From Casuarina equisetifolia (Eukaryota > Streptophyta > Magnoliopsida > Fagales > Casuarinaceae), in contig CM052357.1 of NCBI GenBank assembly GCA_028551475.1, forward strand, positions 27,859,745-27,923,744: a stretch of 64,000 bases of DNA, read 5' to 3'. The translations under genes and the position numbers were made by a program. The notes below the pieces were generated by a model. The model saw only the letters and a program-made list of their open reading frames with translations, did not search any database and had not been told where the DNA came from. Of the stretch, positions 36,299 through 49,549 are shown one piece after another (position 1 is the first letter of the stretch; each line of letters starts with the position of its first letter).

Positions 36299-36897
36299 GT
36301 GGGAAGGCAGTCCTAGCAAATTCACTTGGAGATTTACTGCCAGAGAGACCACGTATCTGCTGGAGGGCAAATTCAAGATTTATGTTGATGGGCATGATGT
36401 GTCAGGATAGTTTATGCGAGAAGCAGAAACTGAGATTTTGGGACGAAGAGGGTGTTTCGTTTGCATATCGGAGGCCTGATTCAGCATTTAAGAAATGCTG
36501 ACGCTTTCAGAATCTAAGGAATACGAGACCTCAAAGCATCAAAGGACTGAAATTTAGCAACAAACCAGTCCACTTCTTCCTTCTAACCCACCGGGATTAT
36601 TCACAGAATGGAACTTTCACGACATGCACAGTACGGGAAGTTTTCAGAACACAAACGGGGGCCTCTACTCTGCTAAAGAACAAACGGGCTTTTCTCTACA
36701 AGTCACCAGTGGCCCACTTACAAAATTAGCCCCTACTCACCAAAGACCCACAACTACGGAACCCGCAAAATAACCCGTTGCATGATGAATCGTTTGGAAT
36801 TGAGGCTGGTGACTTGGTTGTATTCCCAAAAGAAATGAAGGTTACTTGGGCATGTATCACCGAAGCTGTGAAGAAGCATCACAGCTTGGAAAAGTGA
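36299..36897 (+). pseudogene. Cupin-domain (DUF861-like) protein relic, split
   Basis: Small single-cupin plant proteins of the DUF861 type have two conserved strands. The first is seen at 36299-36408: WEGSPSKFTWRFTARE then TTYLLEGKFKIYVDG, preceded by an acceptor-like AG, ending in TAG at 36408-36410. The second is at 36793-36897: FGIEAGDLVVFPKEMKVTW then EAVKKHHSLEK and TGA. About 380 unrelated bases separate them. A natural intron is possible, but I see no clear donor in frame, so a disrupted gene is more likely. The metal-ligand histidines typical of active cupins are not evident, as usual for this subgroup. Confidence 0.5.
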
Positions 36898-36909
36898 TGT
36901 TTTAGGCCT

Positions 36910-39575
36910 CGTGCAGATGCTGCTTTACAGAAACTTGAGATTGGATCATCGAATATGTCGGATTCTCATGTTTGCAGTACTTTCTAGCCAACCTTTAAAG
37001 TGGTTATGACCTTTGGAGGAGTAACCTAGATGCTTATAGTCAATCTGTGCTAAGCATAGAAGGTATTAACGGAATCTCAACTTCAGCCCCAGTCAACCTC
37101 TACCTGGACAACACTGACGTCCACCTCACTGCTGGCCAACAACCGACGTTCAACAAACCATGACGCTCACCACTGGCCACAAAGCCTCGTCTGTAAATCT
37201 GGAGATACCATGAGCTGGAGAGGCATTCACTGCAGGTTTTCTTTCTCAACCGTGATGACAGTGCGACAACCCCAACTTTTGAAACTCAAGACTCACTCAT
37301 ACTCTCTGCACTCAAACGGAAGGCTTTTGAAATTTTGTGTCACAGTTTTGGAAATCATTCGAGGAGACGCGCCAGCCATATTCTACAAAATACAGCTTCT
37401 ACAATTTCTCATTTGCATTCTCTGTTTTTCTTTACTGGTTCGGCTCTTTGTTCTGTTCTTAAGCAGAGTTCACATTTTCACTCGAATTGCGGGACATGTT
37501 GGCTCCCAATATTGTCAGTATGTTGTATACTAAACATCTACTACAACGAAGTTTTGATGTCATACTGGAGTGTTCTCCAACCAACGTTCCGAAAATCGCA
37601 AGTCTAAAATGGCATCTTTATGCTACAAGAAACAAATTGTGAGAAAATCTAGACTTGTTAAGGCCGCATCTGTACTGCTAGGCACTTGCCGTAACAAAGA
37701 GGTTGTAAGATGGAGCTTGGCAAGAGGGAGTTGGACGAACTTGTAGAACAACTTATCTATACACGAAAGTGATTTGAACTTGGGAGTAAAGCACTACAAG
37801 TGTCAAGATCTTCGACTATTGCACCAAGAGCCTAGAAACTAAAGGTTAATCACTAATCATTTTATTTGAATATCTCACCCACTCAGGTTCCCGTAATTTC
37901 AAGCCAACCACTAATGATTTTATTTGAATAGCTACCATGTTTTTGCAGCACTTCCCACGGTGGCCCATTTTCGTAGTAGCGATGATCCAAGTTTCAATCT
38001 TATGGTCATTTAATTCCACAAGTTGTCCCCTTTGTGGTTCAATTTTAGGACATGGGTTAACTCTAAAATTATTTATCAAGATTCTCAACCATTATGTCAA
38101 AAATTTTATAGTTAAAGGATAATTTCATTTGAATATCTCACCAATTTAAGCCTTCATAAACCTACCACAATTTTAGGATTGTGACAGCAAGATATCGATT
38201 CTCTTTGCATGAGAAAGTCGATATGATTTTCATGCTTTTACTGTAAGGTTAAGCTATGTTGTTATATGTGCTTTCCTATTTTTTTTTATGTCATTTGTAC
38301 ACAAAAAGTGCTTGAATCGCAAAACTAAGATTTGAACACCAAAACCCGGATGTTAGCAAATTTGGCAATTCTTGCATTAAGCCTTAGAGTAGTGTAATTG
38401 ATGCGGGAGCAACTGATCCTTCTAAAATTAGGTTTAGTTGCGGAGCATTATTTCAGTTGTAAGTAGACTTGTTTTTTCAGAGAATAGAAACTCCTAAGTT
38501 GTGTGATCAACTTTTACATTCTTTATCCAATTCTTGCCAGGGATTGGTGGTGGTGCACCTCCTTGACTGGTGGCGTTGCTTTTACATCTTGGGACTTGTT
38601 GGTGTCTATCTTTTGTTTTTGTTCTTTATATTTTCGTTCTTCCTCCCTTCCTCTCCACCAAACACTCACTTTTCCCATAAAAAAACCCAAAACACCAAAA
38701 AAAATGATTTTTATATATTTTCTTAACCCGAGCTCGCTCAAACCCACCATAACATTCGCATCAGTAATAGTGACTTTTTATTGTTATTCTAGGTCAAATT
38801 GTTGAGGCAATTGCACTATTTGGGAATTAGGATTTCTGTACAGCCAAACTCTAAATTTGCTAGGATGGGTATTTGGGATTCGAGCAATTCTTGATGCAAT
38901 TTGCATGATTTTGAAATTGTTAAATCCTTATGAACAGTAATTTGCTACAATACCCCCAAGGACTGGGGGAATCAATAGCTTGAACATTTGTTTATTTGTT
39001 GTGTATAGTATGGGTGCATTGGGTTGTTAGAGTGTTGTAAAGGGCCTATTGCAAAAATTAAGGGAAAAAAATTCTCTCCTATGTTAGTAAAGGGTCTCCC
39101 TAACCAATTAGTTTGGTAAGAGTGGATGTAGATGCCAATCATTCTAGGGTCGAACCACTCAAGTTTCATGCGCATACACATCTTCTCATAAGTCTGTTGC
39201 ATTTAATTCTTCTAATTGCTTTGGATTTGAATTTGAATGATTTTCTAAATAATCATAATCTTGAATAAAAAATAACAAATAACATTTATTAACATAGAAA
39301 ACATAACTGAGAATTAAAATTGTAAAGGACTTTAGAAACCCAATATAGACCCACTTTATGAGGTCGCCACATTGTGTAACACCTAACAATTTTATAAAAC
39401 TACAGGTGGACTTAGTAGCGGATCAACTACTACAATTTGTTCCTACTTACGTGAAATCATTTTATACGCATTAGGATGGGGAAAAAAATTGAAATAGAGT
39501 AATGGGAAACTAGTGAGAGGAAATGATTTGCATCATGCCTCTTAGAATATTGTAATACTGAACAGGAAATGGAAT
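36910..39575. other. Intergenic, no recognisable gene
   Basis: Contains a phrase ATTTTATTTGAATA near 37859 and 37916, with a close variant (TTTCATTTGAATA) near 38125, and a possible SINE-like stretch at about 37740-37835 (minus strand, TGGTGCAATAGTCGAAG ... AAGTTCAAATC). Reading frames are short and unconserved. Confidence 0.4.
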
Positions 39576-39582
39576 TTCCATA

Positions 39583-39934
39583 TATTAGAAATTGAAGGGC
39601 CCAACTAAAACACAGAACTGTACAATAATGGGTTGCTAGAGGAAGCTTATAAGGCCAGACTCTCCTGTCGCCTTACCCAATGTGGGACTGGATATTTTAA
39701 TCCTCCAACACTCCTCTGCAGTCTCACATTGGGCGCGGTGAGAGGTGGGACCAGTCTAGAGGGACCACACCAAAGTAGGCAGGACACAGGGCCAACTCTG
39801 ATACCATATTAGAAATTGAAGGGCCCAACTAAAACACAGAACTGTGCAATAATGGATTGCTAGAGGAAGCTTATAAGGCCAGACTTTCTTGTCGCCTTAC
39901 CCAATGTGGGACTGGATATTTTAATCCTCCAACA
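39583..39934 (-). mobile_element. TRIM (terminal-repeat retrotransposon in miniature), complete
   Basis: A 352-bp element read on the minus strand. Two 128-bp LTRs at 39807-39934 (5') and 39583-39710 (3') differ at about four positions; each begins TGTTGGAGGATT and ends TTCTAATA. Directly after the 5' LTR is TGGTATCAGAGTTGG (39806-39792), a primer-binding site for initiator Met-tRNA. Directly before the 3' LTR is the purine tract GCAGAGGAG (39719-39711). The internal region is only 96 bp with no coding capacity. Flanking CCATA at 39578-39582 and 39935-39939 is a 5-bp target site duplication. Mobilisation must depend on enzymes from another element. Confidence 0.92.
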
Positions 39935-40487
39935 CCATAGGTTCATCTTCTTATGCTTCTTATGCTTCTTGTGCAGGTCATTTTCACATTCTGAAAATTG
40001 AACAGATTTTCAAGTCGAACGGATTTGCATGTGGTTGTCTTGACATCTTTTTCAAGCCGAAACGTCAAATACTCGATAGTTGGTTCTGTTCGCACTTCCC
40101 ACCAAGTATCCATCATTTACGATGGTCTCCAAACCCGTGTCTCTGTTAGATTGGACATTTGATCAAAGTAGTCGCAACTATTGCTTTTTGGGAATTATTT
40201 TTCTGGTTTTTGTTCTCTCTCAAAAGATACAACTTTGAGTTACTTCAAAAGAAGCCATATGTTGCCCACTTCGCGGCCTTGTTAACAGGGGAAAGGTAGA
40301 CACCAAGTGGTAGATGCAACACCAGGATATAGTGAGGTAACTTTTTTTTTTTAAAAAAAATAATAATTATTAGGTTTTGAACGTGTGCAGAGAAGTTAAA
40401 GACAAGGAACGAAAGTAAATATATTGCAGCCATTGAGTTTGGAAAAAGATAAAAAGACAAAAAGAAAGTAAAAACATGTTGCCATCC

Positions 40488-43400
40488 TCAAAATTCTTCA
40501 TGCTCCATCTTTTGTCTAAGACAATCCCATAATGGAAGAACCACCAAAAGAATTTTGTGGACAGTTTCATCACACCATCTTCTTCCCGTCTCCCAAAGCA
40601 TAAGGAGGCCAACATTCCACGCGGCACCTACCAAAAACCCCAATCCAGTGGATATGAGCAGCCCATTAAATCCAGTTGGCTTAGTTGGTGCCCTATCTTG
40701 TGTTGTCAGTTGTGATCCAAGATCCTTGCATTCTACTTTCAAAGGAAAGCCACATAATTTTTTGTTTCCTTGAAACGAAGTGTCTGAAAATGTTGCAAAT
40801 TGCTTGATTGATGGAATTTGCCCCACTAATTGATTGAAGGAAAGGTTGAGAAATGATAAGAAAATAAGACCATCTGCTAGTTGTTGAGGAATCTCACCGG
40901 TAATATTATTGCATGATAGATCCAATGACTCAAGATAACTTAATTTTCCCAGAGATGGTGGGATTTGGCCTATAAAACCATTATGTGATAGGTTGAGAAC
41001 ATGTAAAAACTTAAGTTCTCCAATTTCTTCAGGAATAGGTCCATCAAGGATATTGCATGAAAAGTCAAACAAGGTAAAGATACTTAGAATCTTCTTTAGC
41101 TCCATATCTAGCCCTTTAGCAATAATTATTACTGAGTCTTGATAATATAAGGCACTTAATTGCAAAAATTGAAATTAGAGGTGAGAGAGCTCTAATTTAG
41201 TAACCTTTTCATCTCCCATCATGGGTTTCCAATTCAAGATTTTTGGAATTTCACCAGTAAACTTGTTTGAAGCTCCATCAACAATTTGAAGCATTAGCCA
41301 AGTAATATTAGGCTTTGAACAACCTATGTCCCCGTAAAATTTGTTAGACCGCAAAATAAGGACATGTAGCATGGATGCATTCCTCAAGTAACATGGGAAG
41401 GTATCCTTAATGAGGTTATTCCCAACATTTAAAACCTCTAAATTTTCACAATTGACCAAAGACCTTGGTAATAGTCCTTCTAATTGGTTTCCATTCAAAT
41501 CTAAAGTTTGTAAATTACAATTTTTTGGAAAGAAATCAGGAATTGAATCATTGATATTGTTTCTCCTGAAATTTAACACCCCAAGATTTTCATTCATCTC
41601 AATCAAGCATTGTGGAATTGAACCGTGAAAGGAATTATTAGAAAGATCGAGAACTTCAATAGATGTAGCATTGCATATTGATTCAGGGATAGGCCCATGG
41701 AAATTATTGCTCGAGAGAGAAAAAATTAATGAGGTCAAGTGAGTTACCAATGACAAATGGTAAGGTAGAATGAAAATTATTCATTGAGAAGTCCAAGATA
41801 GTGGCATAAGGTGGTAGGATAGGAAATTCCCCTTGAAGTTGGTTAAAGTGAAGGTCTAGAGTACTCAAAGAAGAAAGATTGGATAAAATCCCTTCTAAAG
41901 TGGTCAAATGGTTAAAAGAGAGATTTAAGTATTGAAGATCACCAAGTTTTGAGATCCAACTAGGTATACTTCCATCAATCTGGTTAACTGAAAGATCTAG
42001 ATTACTTAGCTTGGATTGATTTATCAAGAAAGAGGGAAACTTTCTTAACTTGCAAGAAGCCAATCTTAAAGTGGTAAGTTGTGGCAAAGAGGATGAGGAT
42101 AAAGTAGTTCCATTATACCCAATCCATAAGCTATTGTAGGAAAGTTCAATACTTGAAAGATATCTCAACTTTTGAATCACTTCAAGTTGTAAGGAACCAT
42201 TGAAGTTGTTAAAAGAAATAGACAACTTTTTAAGGCCTTGTTGTTCAAAGACAAACTTAGGGATTGGCCCACTTAACTTGTTGTTACTCAAATCAATGAT
42301 GTCTAGCATGACAGAAGAAACTTGGGTAATTTCTTCGAGTTGACCAGAAAATTGGTTATTGGAGAGTTGTATTTTTTGCAAAGATGGATGAGAAAAGAGA
42401 GACAATGGAATACTCCCATTAAGTGAATTACTACAAAGGTTAATGTCAACCAAATGGGAGAGCTCTTGCCAATGAGTGGAAGTAATTGGACCACTTAAGT
42501 TATTTTAAGAAAGGTTTATTTCAATTAAACTCTTGGTCATGTTGAATGATGGAATTGATCCAATGAGCCTATTATTTGACATGTCTAAAGAAACCAATTG
42601 TGTGAGGCTTCCCATTGAGTTTGGGATTGACCCATGAAAGTTACAAAACGAAATATCAATAATTGATAACATTTTAAGGCTACCTAAAGAAGATGGCAAT
42701 GGCCCTGAAAAATTTGTGGAGCTAAGCATTAAGGTTTGAAGGGATCCATTATAAGAAAATTTTGGAAGAGAGCCTTGTAGTAATTCATTATAAGACAAAT
42801 CAAGGACCTTTATTGTTGGAATTTGGAAAATCTTTTGTGGAAATGTACCAAACAACCTAGAATGACTAAGATAAAGTGATGTTAGATTTGTGAAATTTGA
42901 GAAGAACTCTGGCACTAGTGTAGAGAAAATGTTATTATTCAAACAAATAGTGGAAATAGACTTGAGTAATAGTATGGAGGGATGGATAGGGCCTAAAAGG
43001 TTACAACTTGATAAACTCAACACTCTTAACTTTGGCACCGAAGATGACAAGGCTTGACACCAGTCCTTCCCATTAGCAGAAATGTTCACACCATCAAGAT
43101 GAAGCTCTACAAGTTCTGAAAGATTTTGAATGAGTTTATCCAAATTTGGATTCTCAAGTTTTAGAGAAGTGGCTTCTAAAGAGTAAATGTTAATTGATAA
43201 ATCAAGAACAACTAACCTTGTCAAATATGAAATAGCAATTGGTACCTGTCCAACAAAGCCAGCACTTGATAGGTTTAAAGAAATCAAATTTTCTAGCTTA
43301 TCAAATTTTGATGGAATTTGATAAGCATAGAAATAGTTGTGAGCCAAACTTAGGTTCTGGAGACACTGAAGATTGAAAAGACTACTCGAGTTAAGCCCAC

Positions 43401-43665
43401 CTGAAATGGATTCATTAGTCAGATCAAGACCAATAACACGTCCCTCCAAGCAAGTTATACCTTTCCATAAACAACAATCTACACTTCCATTCCATTGAGC
43501 AAGTTTTGTGGACTCATCATGATTGAATATAAGGTCATTTTTCAATTGGAGCAATAAGGATTGCTCATTGACCAAACATTTGCCAGACACTGCAAAGAGG
43601 CAAAAACTGATGAAAAATAAGCAGGTGAGTGTCAAGAAAACCCATGAAAGGATAGGAATTCTCAT
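40488..43665 (-). pseudogene. LRR receptor-like protein (Cf/Ve-type RLP), disrupted
   Basis: Cell-surface immune-type receptor without kinase. ATG 43665 gives a signal peptide (MRIPILSWVFLTLTCLFFIS), an LRR N-terminal cap (QSLLLQLKNDL, then SVDCCLWKGITC), over twenty extracytoplasmic LRRs of the L..L.LS.N...G.IP type, the island-like YYQDSVIIIAKGLDMELKK before the last repeats, a membrane segment (ISTGLGFLVGAAWNVGLLML) and a short tail to the stop at 40488. Total span would be about 1,059 codons, the full RLP length. It is broken by TAA 42507-42505, a one-base insertion near 41740, and TAA 41177-41175. All three lie in otherwise well conserved text, so the loss is probably recent. Confidence 0.87.
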
Positions 43666-43899
43666 TGGAAGCTTAGACAAGATAATCATATAGTGAAAGA
43701 TTGAAGATGTGAAGAAACTGATGGTGGAATCAAAAGGATCAATGTAAATTGAAATTTTTATCCACAACATTAAGTCGTGGACACTAAAAACAAATGGTTT
43801 TTGGTGTAGAATGACAACCAAAGTCAAGAGTGGGTGGCAAAGGTAAAAGAAAATGACAAAACAGAGGTAGTTATAGAGAAAGCCATTGAAAGACAATGG

Positions 43900-46800
43900 T
43901 ATGGTCTATAAAGAAGCGTTGTCAAAGTAAACTAAGTCTTTAAATTAAAATTTTCCTTGAAGACAACTCATGTGACAAAACTAAGTCTCTTGAAGACTTG
44001 TTGATGTGAGTCTCCAATGGGAGAAATTTCCTTAAACCTTCTATTAGTGTTTTACTTACCTTACATTATAGATAAGATTATGGTGCATTTTTTATTTGTC
44101 TTTAGTTTAACCTTGTTTGATTTTTTAACTCAATAGACCACTACTCGTCCCCCAATGGACATGCTTGGTCAATATGCATGACTATACAATTATTGTTTAC
44201 TTAACCTTAATCTTCTTTTTAGTTCTTAAACATCTCCTAATGACACATATTCACATTAGCAACTCCATTAGATGTAGTTGACTTTTAAAGTTAATGTTGA
44301 CTTTCCTTATTATTTCTAACATCTTCCCAACTTAAATTAACGTCTATTTTCAACCAATCTTTATGTGGCTTTGTTCTGACCTGGAATTTGACATGGCCTT
44401 TGCTTATAATATCATCATTATAGAAAATTGATTCACTTGATATTATGGTGTAAGAGTAATTGATCCTTCATGGCTTTTTTTTTCTTTTCTTTATGAAATA
44501 GAATTGATACCTTGACACATTTATTCAAAATTACAAGGCTAAGTGTAATAACCATACATTATACGTATACAATGAGTTGGACATTAACTTAACCCTTACA
44601 AAATCTCGACTATCTAAAGTAGCCTACATGCACAACTAGAAAGTAAGTAAAAACATCAAACTATAAGAATAAATACAAAAGATGATACACACACTTAATC
44701 CTATAGAAGTTTGTAGTTACCAAATCCTAGTTAGTCATGTTAAACGGCAAGAGCACATGATTATGGCATTGAGCCTATTTCATCGAAACACATAATCGTG
44801 CAACACTATGGCTAAGGTTAGCCAATCTATCAACAACTCCATTAGGTTCTCTAAATTTATGTTTAACAATTACGCTTGAGGGGTTTAAGCTAACACACCG
44901 GCATATAGTATACTCAAGATACCATGGTGGCTTCCACTATTGGAGAACACATTATACCAAGTAATAAGAGTTAGACTCAGTAAAGTGTGGCATCTGATTT
45001 TGCCCGTGACATATATGTAATTCTGTAAGAAAAACATGTGCTTCTGTACCAAACTTGACAACAATGTATGTGCATTGTTTGCCATGTCATTTGGCTTATG
45101 GCTTCTAAAGTCCCATACGAATCTCTTTATGGGAGAAAAAACTACGTTCTTTCTTAAGAAATTCATATAAGAGCCGTTTCTATCGAAGACTATTTGTTGT
45201 TCAACCCCAGAACAGTCGCGTTTGCATTGGCTTTTGTTTATTCAAACTTCTTACGAGGATTTAACTCCAGGGCCAGAAAAATCAAACCAATGCCTCAACT
45301 TTCTCAGTCATTAAAAGAAAGCGATGGGCAAGTCTTTTTTTATCCCTTAATACTGGAATATTTTTTAAGTTGCGGTCTCACCTTAGTAGCAAATAAACCA
45401 CCCGAGTAACCAGAAAAATGTTGGGGCCAGCATCTAGAAATTAGGGTTACGTTGATGATTGCGATGTATATCATGAATTGTAAGCCCTTCATTGTTAAAT
45501 TTTAACACAATGCTTGAATATTGTAATTATTCAATTTATATTTATAAGAATAATCACATCAAACTTTGGTGATGAGACTCTGAAGTGACATGTGGGACAG
45601 TCGTGGGTCCTGTCCTTTAATTATTAAAATATAACCTCAGAAAACAATCACCTTAAATGGTTCTACCCATCTCCATAAAATTTATTCGTCAGAGAAATTA
45701 TACCTTCGTCAACTGCAGCCTTCCAGCTCTTCAACTTTCGAGCTTCCCAACAACCATGATCTTAACCGTTCAATCAATCGCACTGTAGGCAACATCATCA
45801 CCAGTAACAACCCCACTTTGGAACGAGATAGCCGCCTCGTATCTCAGGGAAAGAGGACAGAAAGGAAATTCGCCAGTGGGTCATCTACAATGGATTTAAT
45901 TTTTTTAAAGTCATTGCAAGGGAAAAAATAATCCACTAGTGCAACAACTAAATATTGTAGTTTGGTAATGGCAATTTCATAATTCGAGGTTATCTTTATC
46001 TTTATGTTCCACCTTTTTGCTCATGGGATCACAGGCACTGAAGAATCATGGTTTGTTGTGTTTCACTATGTGTCAACGCACTCTTAAAAGTACTTGGATG
46101 TATACAAATTCCTTTAATAGTCAAGTCTTTCTTCAATTCTGTTTCTGCAATTAGATTATCCAAATGCAAGCCCTCCGACATTACAGCTAAAATTTACAGA
46201 CCATGCAGGTTCCCACACATTTATGGGTGCTACAAACACCACAGAGAGACAAGACATTGTTCGGTGAAATTTATATGCAAGTGAACATGTCGAACAAGTA
46301 ATATAATGATAAGAAAGATATCGTCCCATAGAGATTGGTGATTACTAAACTAATTAAGTACCAATGATGAATTAATCCTAAAATTTATCTAGCAAATCAA
46401 AATATTGTTGAAGATGAATTAAAATTTAAAATTTCTAAAACAAAAACTCAAAACTAATTAAAATTGAATCCAAGTAGGAAAAATCAAGATGAGACACATG
46501 TTAGAGCTTCCGATTTCACCATAACTACTAGATATAAATTTTCATAGTTTATGCCTGCAAGAATGATATTATCTATGTGATGGCGGAATTTCCTAATTTA
46601 TTTACTATCCTATGTCTAGGTATAGTAAACATATTTAGTTCATTAATTCACTATATCTCTATATGTGAATTGAAACAAACCAAATGCATTAGGATATGTG
46701 AATATTCCTGGTTTACAATAAATCTTTCGATCATCTTATCACCAAAAGCCACACAAATAACATGGTATATGTCTATCCATATTTAATTCATGGTTATATA

Positions 46801-47789
46801 TTATAAGAAGTAATTGCATATTATTACCTTTCAGTCTCTAACATACACATCAAATCATTCAAGTGGTGGCCAATCACTTAAAAGCATTAAGCATAATAAT
46901 ATATAACTCACATAAATAAACTATCTTGCAAAACATAAAACTTATAGGATTCACATCATCATAGTTAGGCTACATCTTCGCTCTAACAAAAGAAGTTTAG
47001 AACATAATGAAATAATGAGGAAGAACAATAATAAGAAACAAAGAAGGCATCTTGAATCCAAGAACAAGAAGTCTGTCACCCTTTTTGTCTTCTCTTCAAG
47101 AAATCTTGAATTCTTGGCCTCTCTCTTGAGTTGAATCTTGAATTCTTGGCCTCTCTCTTGAGTTGTGCTCAATTTCCTCCTTGGTTTCAGTGGCAACTCA
47201 TTTTCTCTCTTGCTTCTCCCCCCTTTTCTATGCAGGGCTCCTACTTTATATAGGGTATGGGATCTAGAACTTTCTCCTTATCCTAATAGCATTGGGTTTT
47301 AGATTCCCAATACAATTGGGTTTTAGACTTCTATATTAATTAGGCTTTGGACTCCTAATAGGACTAGGTTTTCTAATTATTTAAAAAACCAATAACAATA
47401 AAAATCTAATAACAATTATCCAAAGCCCAAGCCCAAGCCCATCTTGATTTCCTTCACCTTGATAATTTGACCATCTTCTACCATATAATAAGTACCATGT
47501 TCTCCATGCTTGTTCTTTTTCTTCATGCCTCCTTATGCTACATAAACAAGACAAATTTAAGTAAATAAAGAGAAATTCAAATATTTTCTCACAAACATTA
47601 GAGAATTTATTATTTAAATTAGGTAAAATAACTCTATAAAAATAGAGTTATTAGACACCCTAAAGCTACTTGAAAAGACTACAACTTCATCATTATACCT
47701 CATTTTCTTCCTCTTTTTCTTCATTTCCCTTAGTTCTTTAGGTGATAACACTGCCCAAACAGCACTGGAGGGATGCTAGAACCTTATTG
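43900..47789. other. Intergenic, no recognisable gene
   Basis: AT-rich. Stretch 46290-47570 looks like dispersed-repeat DNA but has no domain or terminal structure I can define. A 33-bp unit containing GAATTCTTGGCCTCTCTCTT is tandemly duplicated at about 47101-47166. Frames at 46951-47196 (minus) follow from that repeat. Confidence 0.35.
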
Positions 47790-48019
47790 TGTTGGCTCAT
47801 TGTATGAGTCCATGTAATGACCAATAACTTTTGGCTATCTCATCAAGCCAGTATTTGGAGAGAATAGAATGAAAGACTTAGTCCAAAATGGTGGCGCAAA
47901 TGGAAAAATACGGTATGTCTTCTGATCTATTTATGTTATGCATATTAAACCCATTATTTCTCCATAATCAATGCTTAGATCTTGTAAAAGAGTCTCATTT
48001 GAGATGAAATTTTTTAACA
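47790..48019 (+). repeat. 5' LTR of the copia element (internally deleted)
   Basis: 230 bp, starting TGTTGGCTCATTG and ending TTTTTTAACA. Matches the two ends of the right LTR; the middle, about 490 bases including the presumed promoter, is absent. Confidence 0.85.
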
Positions 48020-49549
48020 ATTGGTATCGGAGCAATTATAGCATTGATCTGGTGAGCCAAATCAAGCCAAATCGAAACAAAATCACGTTTTGGTACTGAT
48101 CTAAAATTAGGTTTTTCGTATTTTTAATAGTCTAAAATTTCGAACTCAGATCTGAGCTAAACCAGTGGTCCTTTGGACCAGATGAGGTCAAATTCAAAAC
48201 CAGCACAGCGTGCTGATTCCACCGATGCCAAGAACCACCAGAAATGGTGGCTTTTCGACCGGGTCGCATGGGACCCGACTTGAAACCAGGTCAGGCCGCC
48301 AGCAGCTACCGTTCACCTCCGAACAGGTGATCGGAGATAGATCGTCCACCGACAATCTCAACGGTGTCTCGACTGGCCGAAGAATCAACAGGTCGGACGC
48401 CGAACCGGCCAAATCGAGCTACCCGATTTCGGCCAGATCTGGTTTAATCCAGATCTAGCCGCCGGCGGGCACCAAAGTGTTTTCATCTGTGGCGTCGGAC
48501 GTCGGCTATGAGCTGAAGATTCTGACGACACCTCGATCAACCAGAGAACCGGCCGACCTGACGGCAAACCGGCTATATCGGCCGAAATCAGCCGAGTTGG
48601 CCCGAATCGGCCGAGTTGGCCTAAACCGGCCAAGTTGACTCAGCCGAACCGGCCGTACCGACCGACAGCCACTTTCGGCGGCGCGTGAAGGCACGTCGGA
48701 GACCCCTTTTTACGCTAAAATTTTTATAATTTTAATTTGAATATTTTGATGTAATTTATTTTAAATAATTGTCTCTGTTTGATGATTATTTGAATTAAAA
48801 TTGTTTAATTTATTGTTTAATTAATTTTATATGCCATACTTGTATGCTAGCATGTGATGATTAACTGTTTGAAAAATTAATTATGGCCTTCTGAATGTTA
48901 TTTGTTTATTTAAATGTTATATTAGGCCGTTTTAGTCTAGCATATAATTATATGACACTTAAGGTGTTAATTAAGTGCAAATTTAGAGACAAGTGTCCAT
49001 CTTTTAATAAAAAAGAAATAAATAAATAAAATAAAATTAAGTTGCATATTTGGATTGTGAGTAGTGTATGTTTTATCCCACAGCACAAACCGAACTCATA
49101 GCTTGATTGAGTTGTGACCACCACAGTGGCACACCTTGGTTAGGTGGTGGGTTCGTGTTTTGTGTATTTGAGGGATTTTTTCAAGTACGCGGGGGTCATG
49201 TGATTCAATTGGATTGTGACCACCACAGTGGTGTAATTTAATTGAATTATGAGACTTTGTTCTTGTACTGTGGATGAGTCCAATCCTAGTACGTTTCATT
49301 CTCCCACAGGAGGTGATTATGTGTTAGGAATTGGATGTTGCACAACTAGCATGCCTGGATTTGGGTCAGTCTTTACAGTCATACACCCACAGGTGGTGGA
49401 TTGTGATGATTGGTTTTTCCTTATGACAGCTGTTGTGTGGAGAGTTTATGGATGTCATGTCATGTCGACTGCCTGCAGGTGTTTATATGATAATGCTTGT
49501 GAAACTCTCTTTTTATCTACTCACTGTATGTTCCTGTTATGTATTATGA

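Noticed and set aside
37740..37835. tRNA-like stretch on the minus strand
   Set aside because: Has weak A- and B-box resemblance but cannot form a cloverleaf by eye; at most a decayed SINE.
48194..48694. Cluster of open frames on both strands in GC-rich DNA
   Set aside because: Lies in the copia leader between primer-binding site and gag; repeated CCGGCC-type text explains the open frames.
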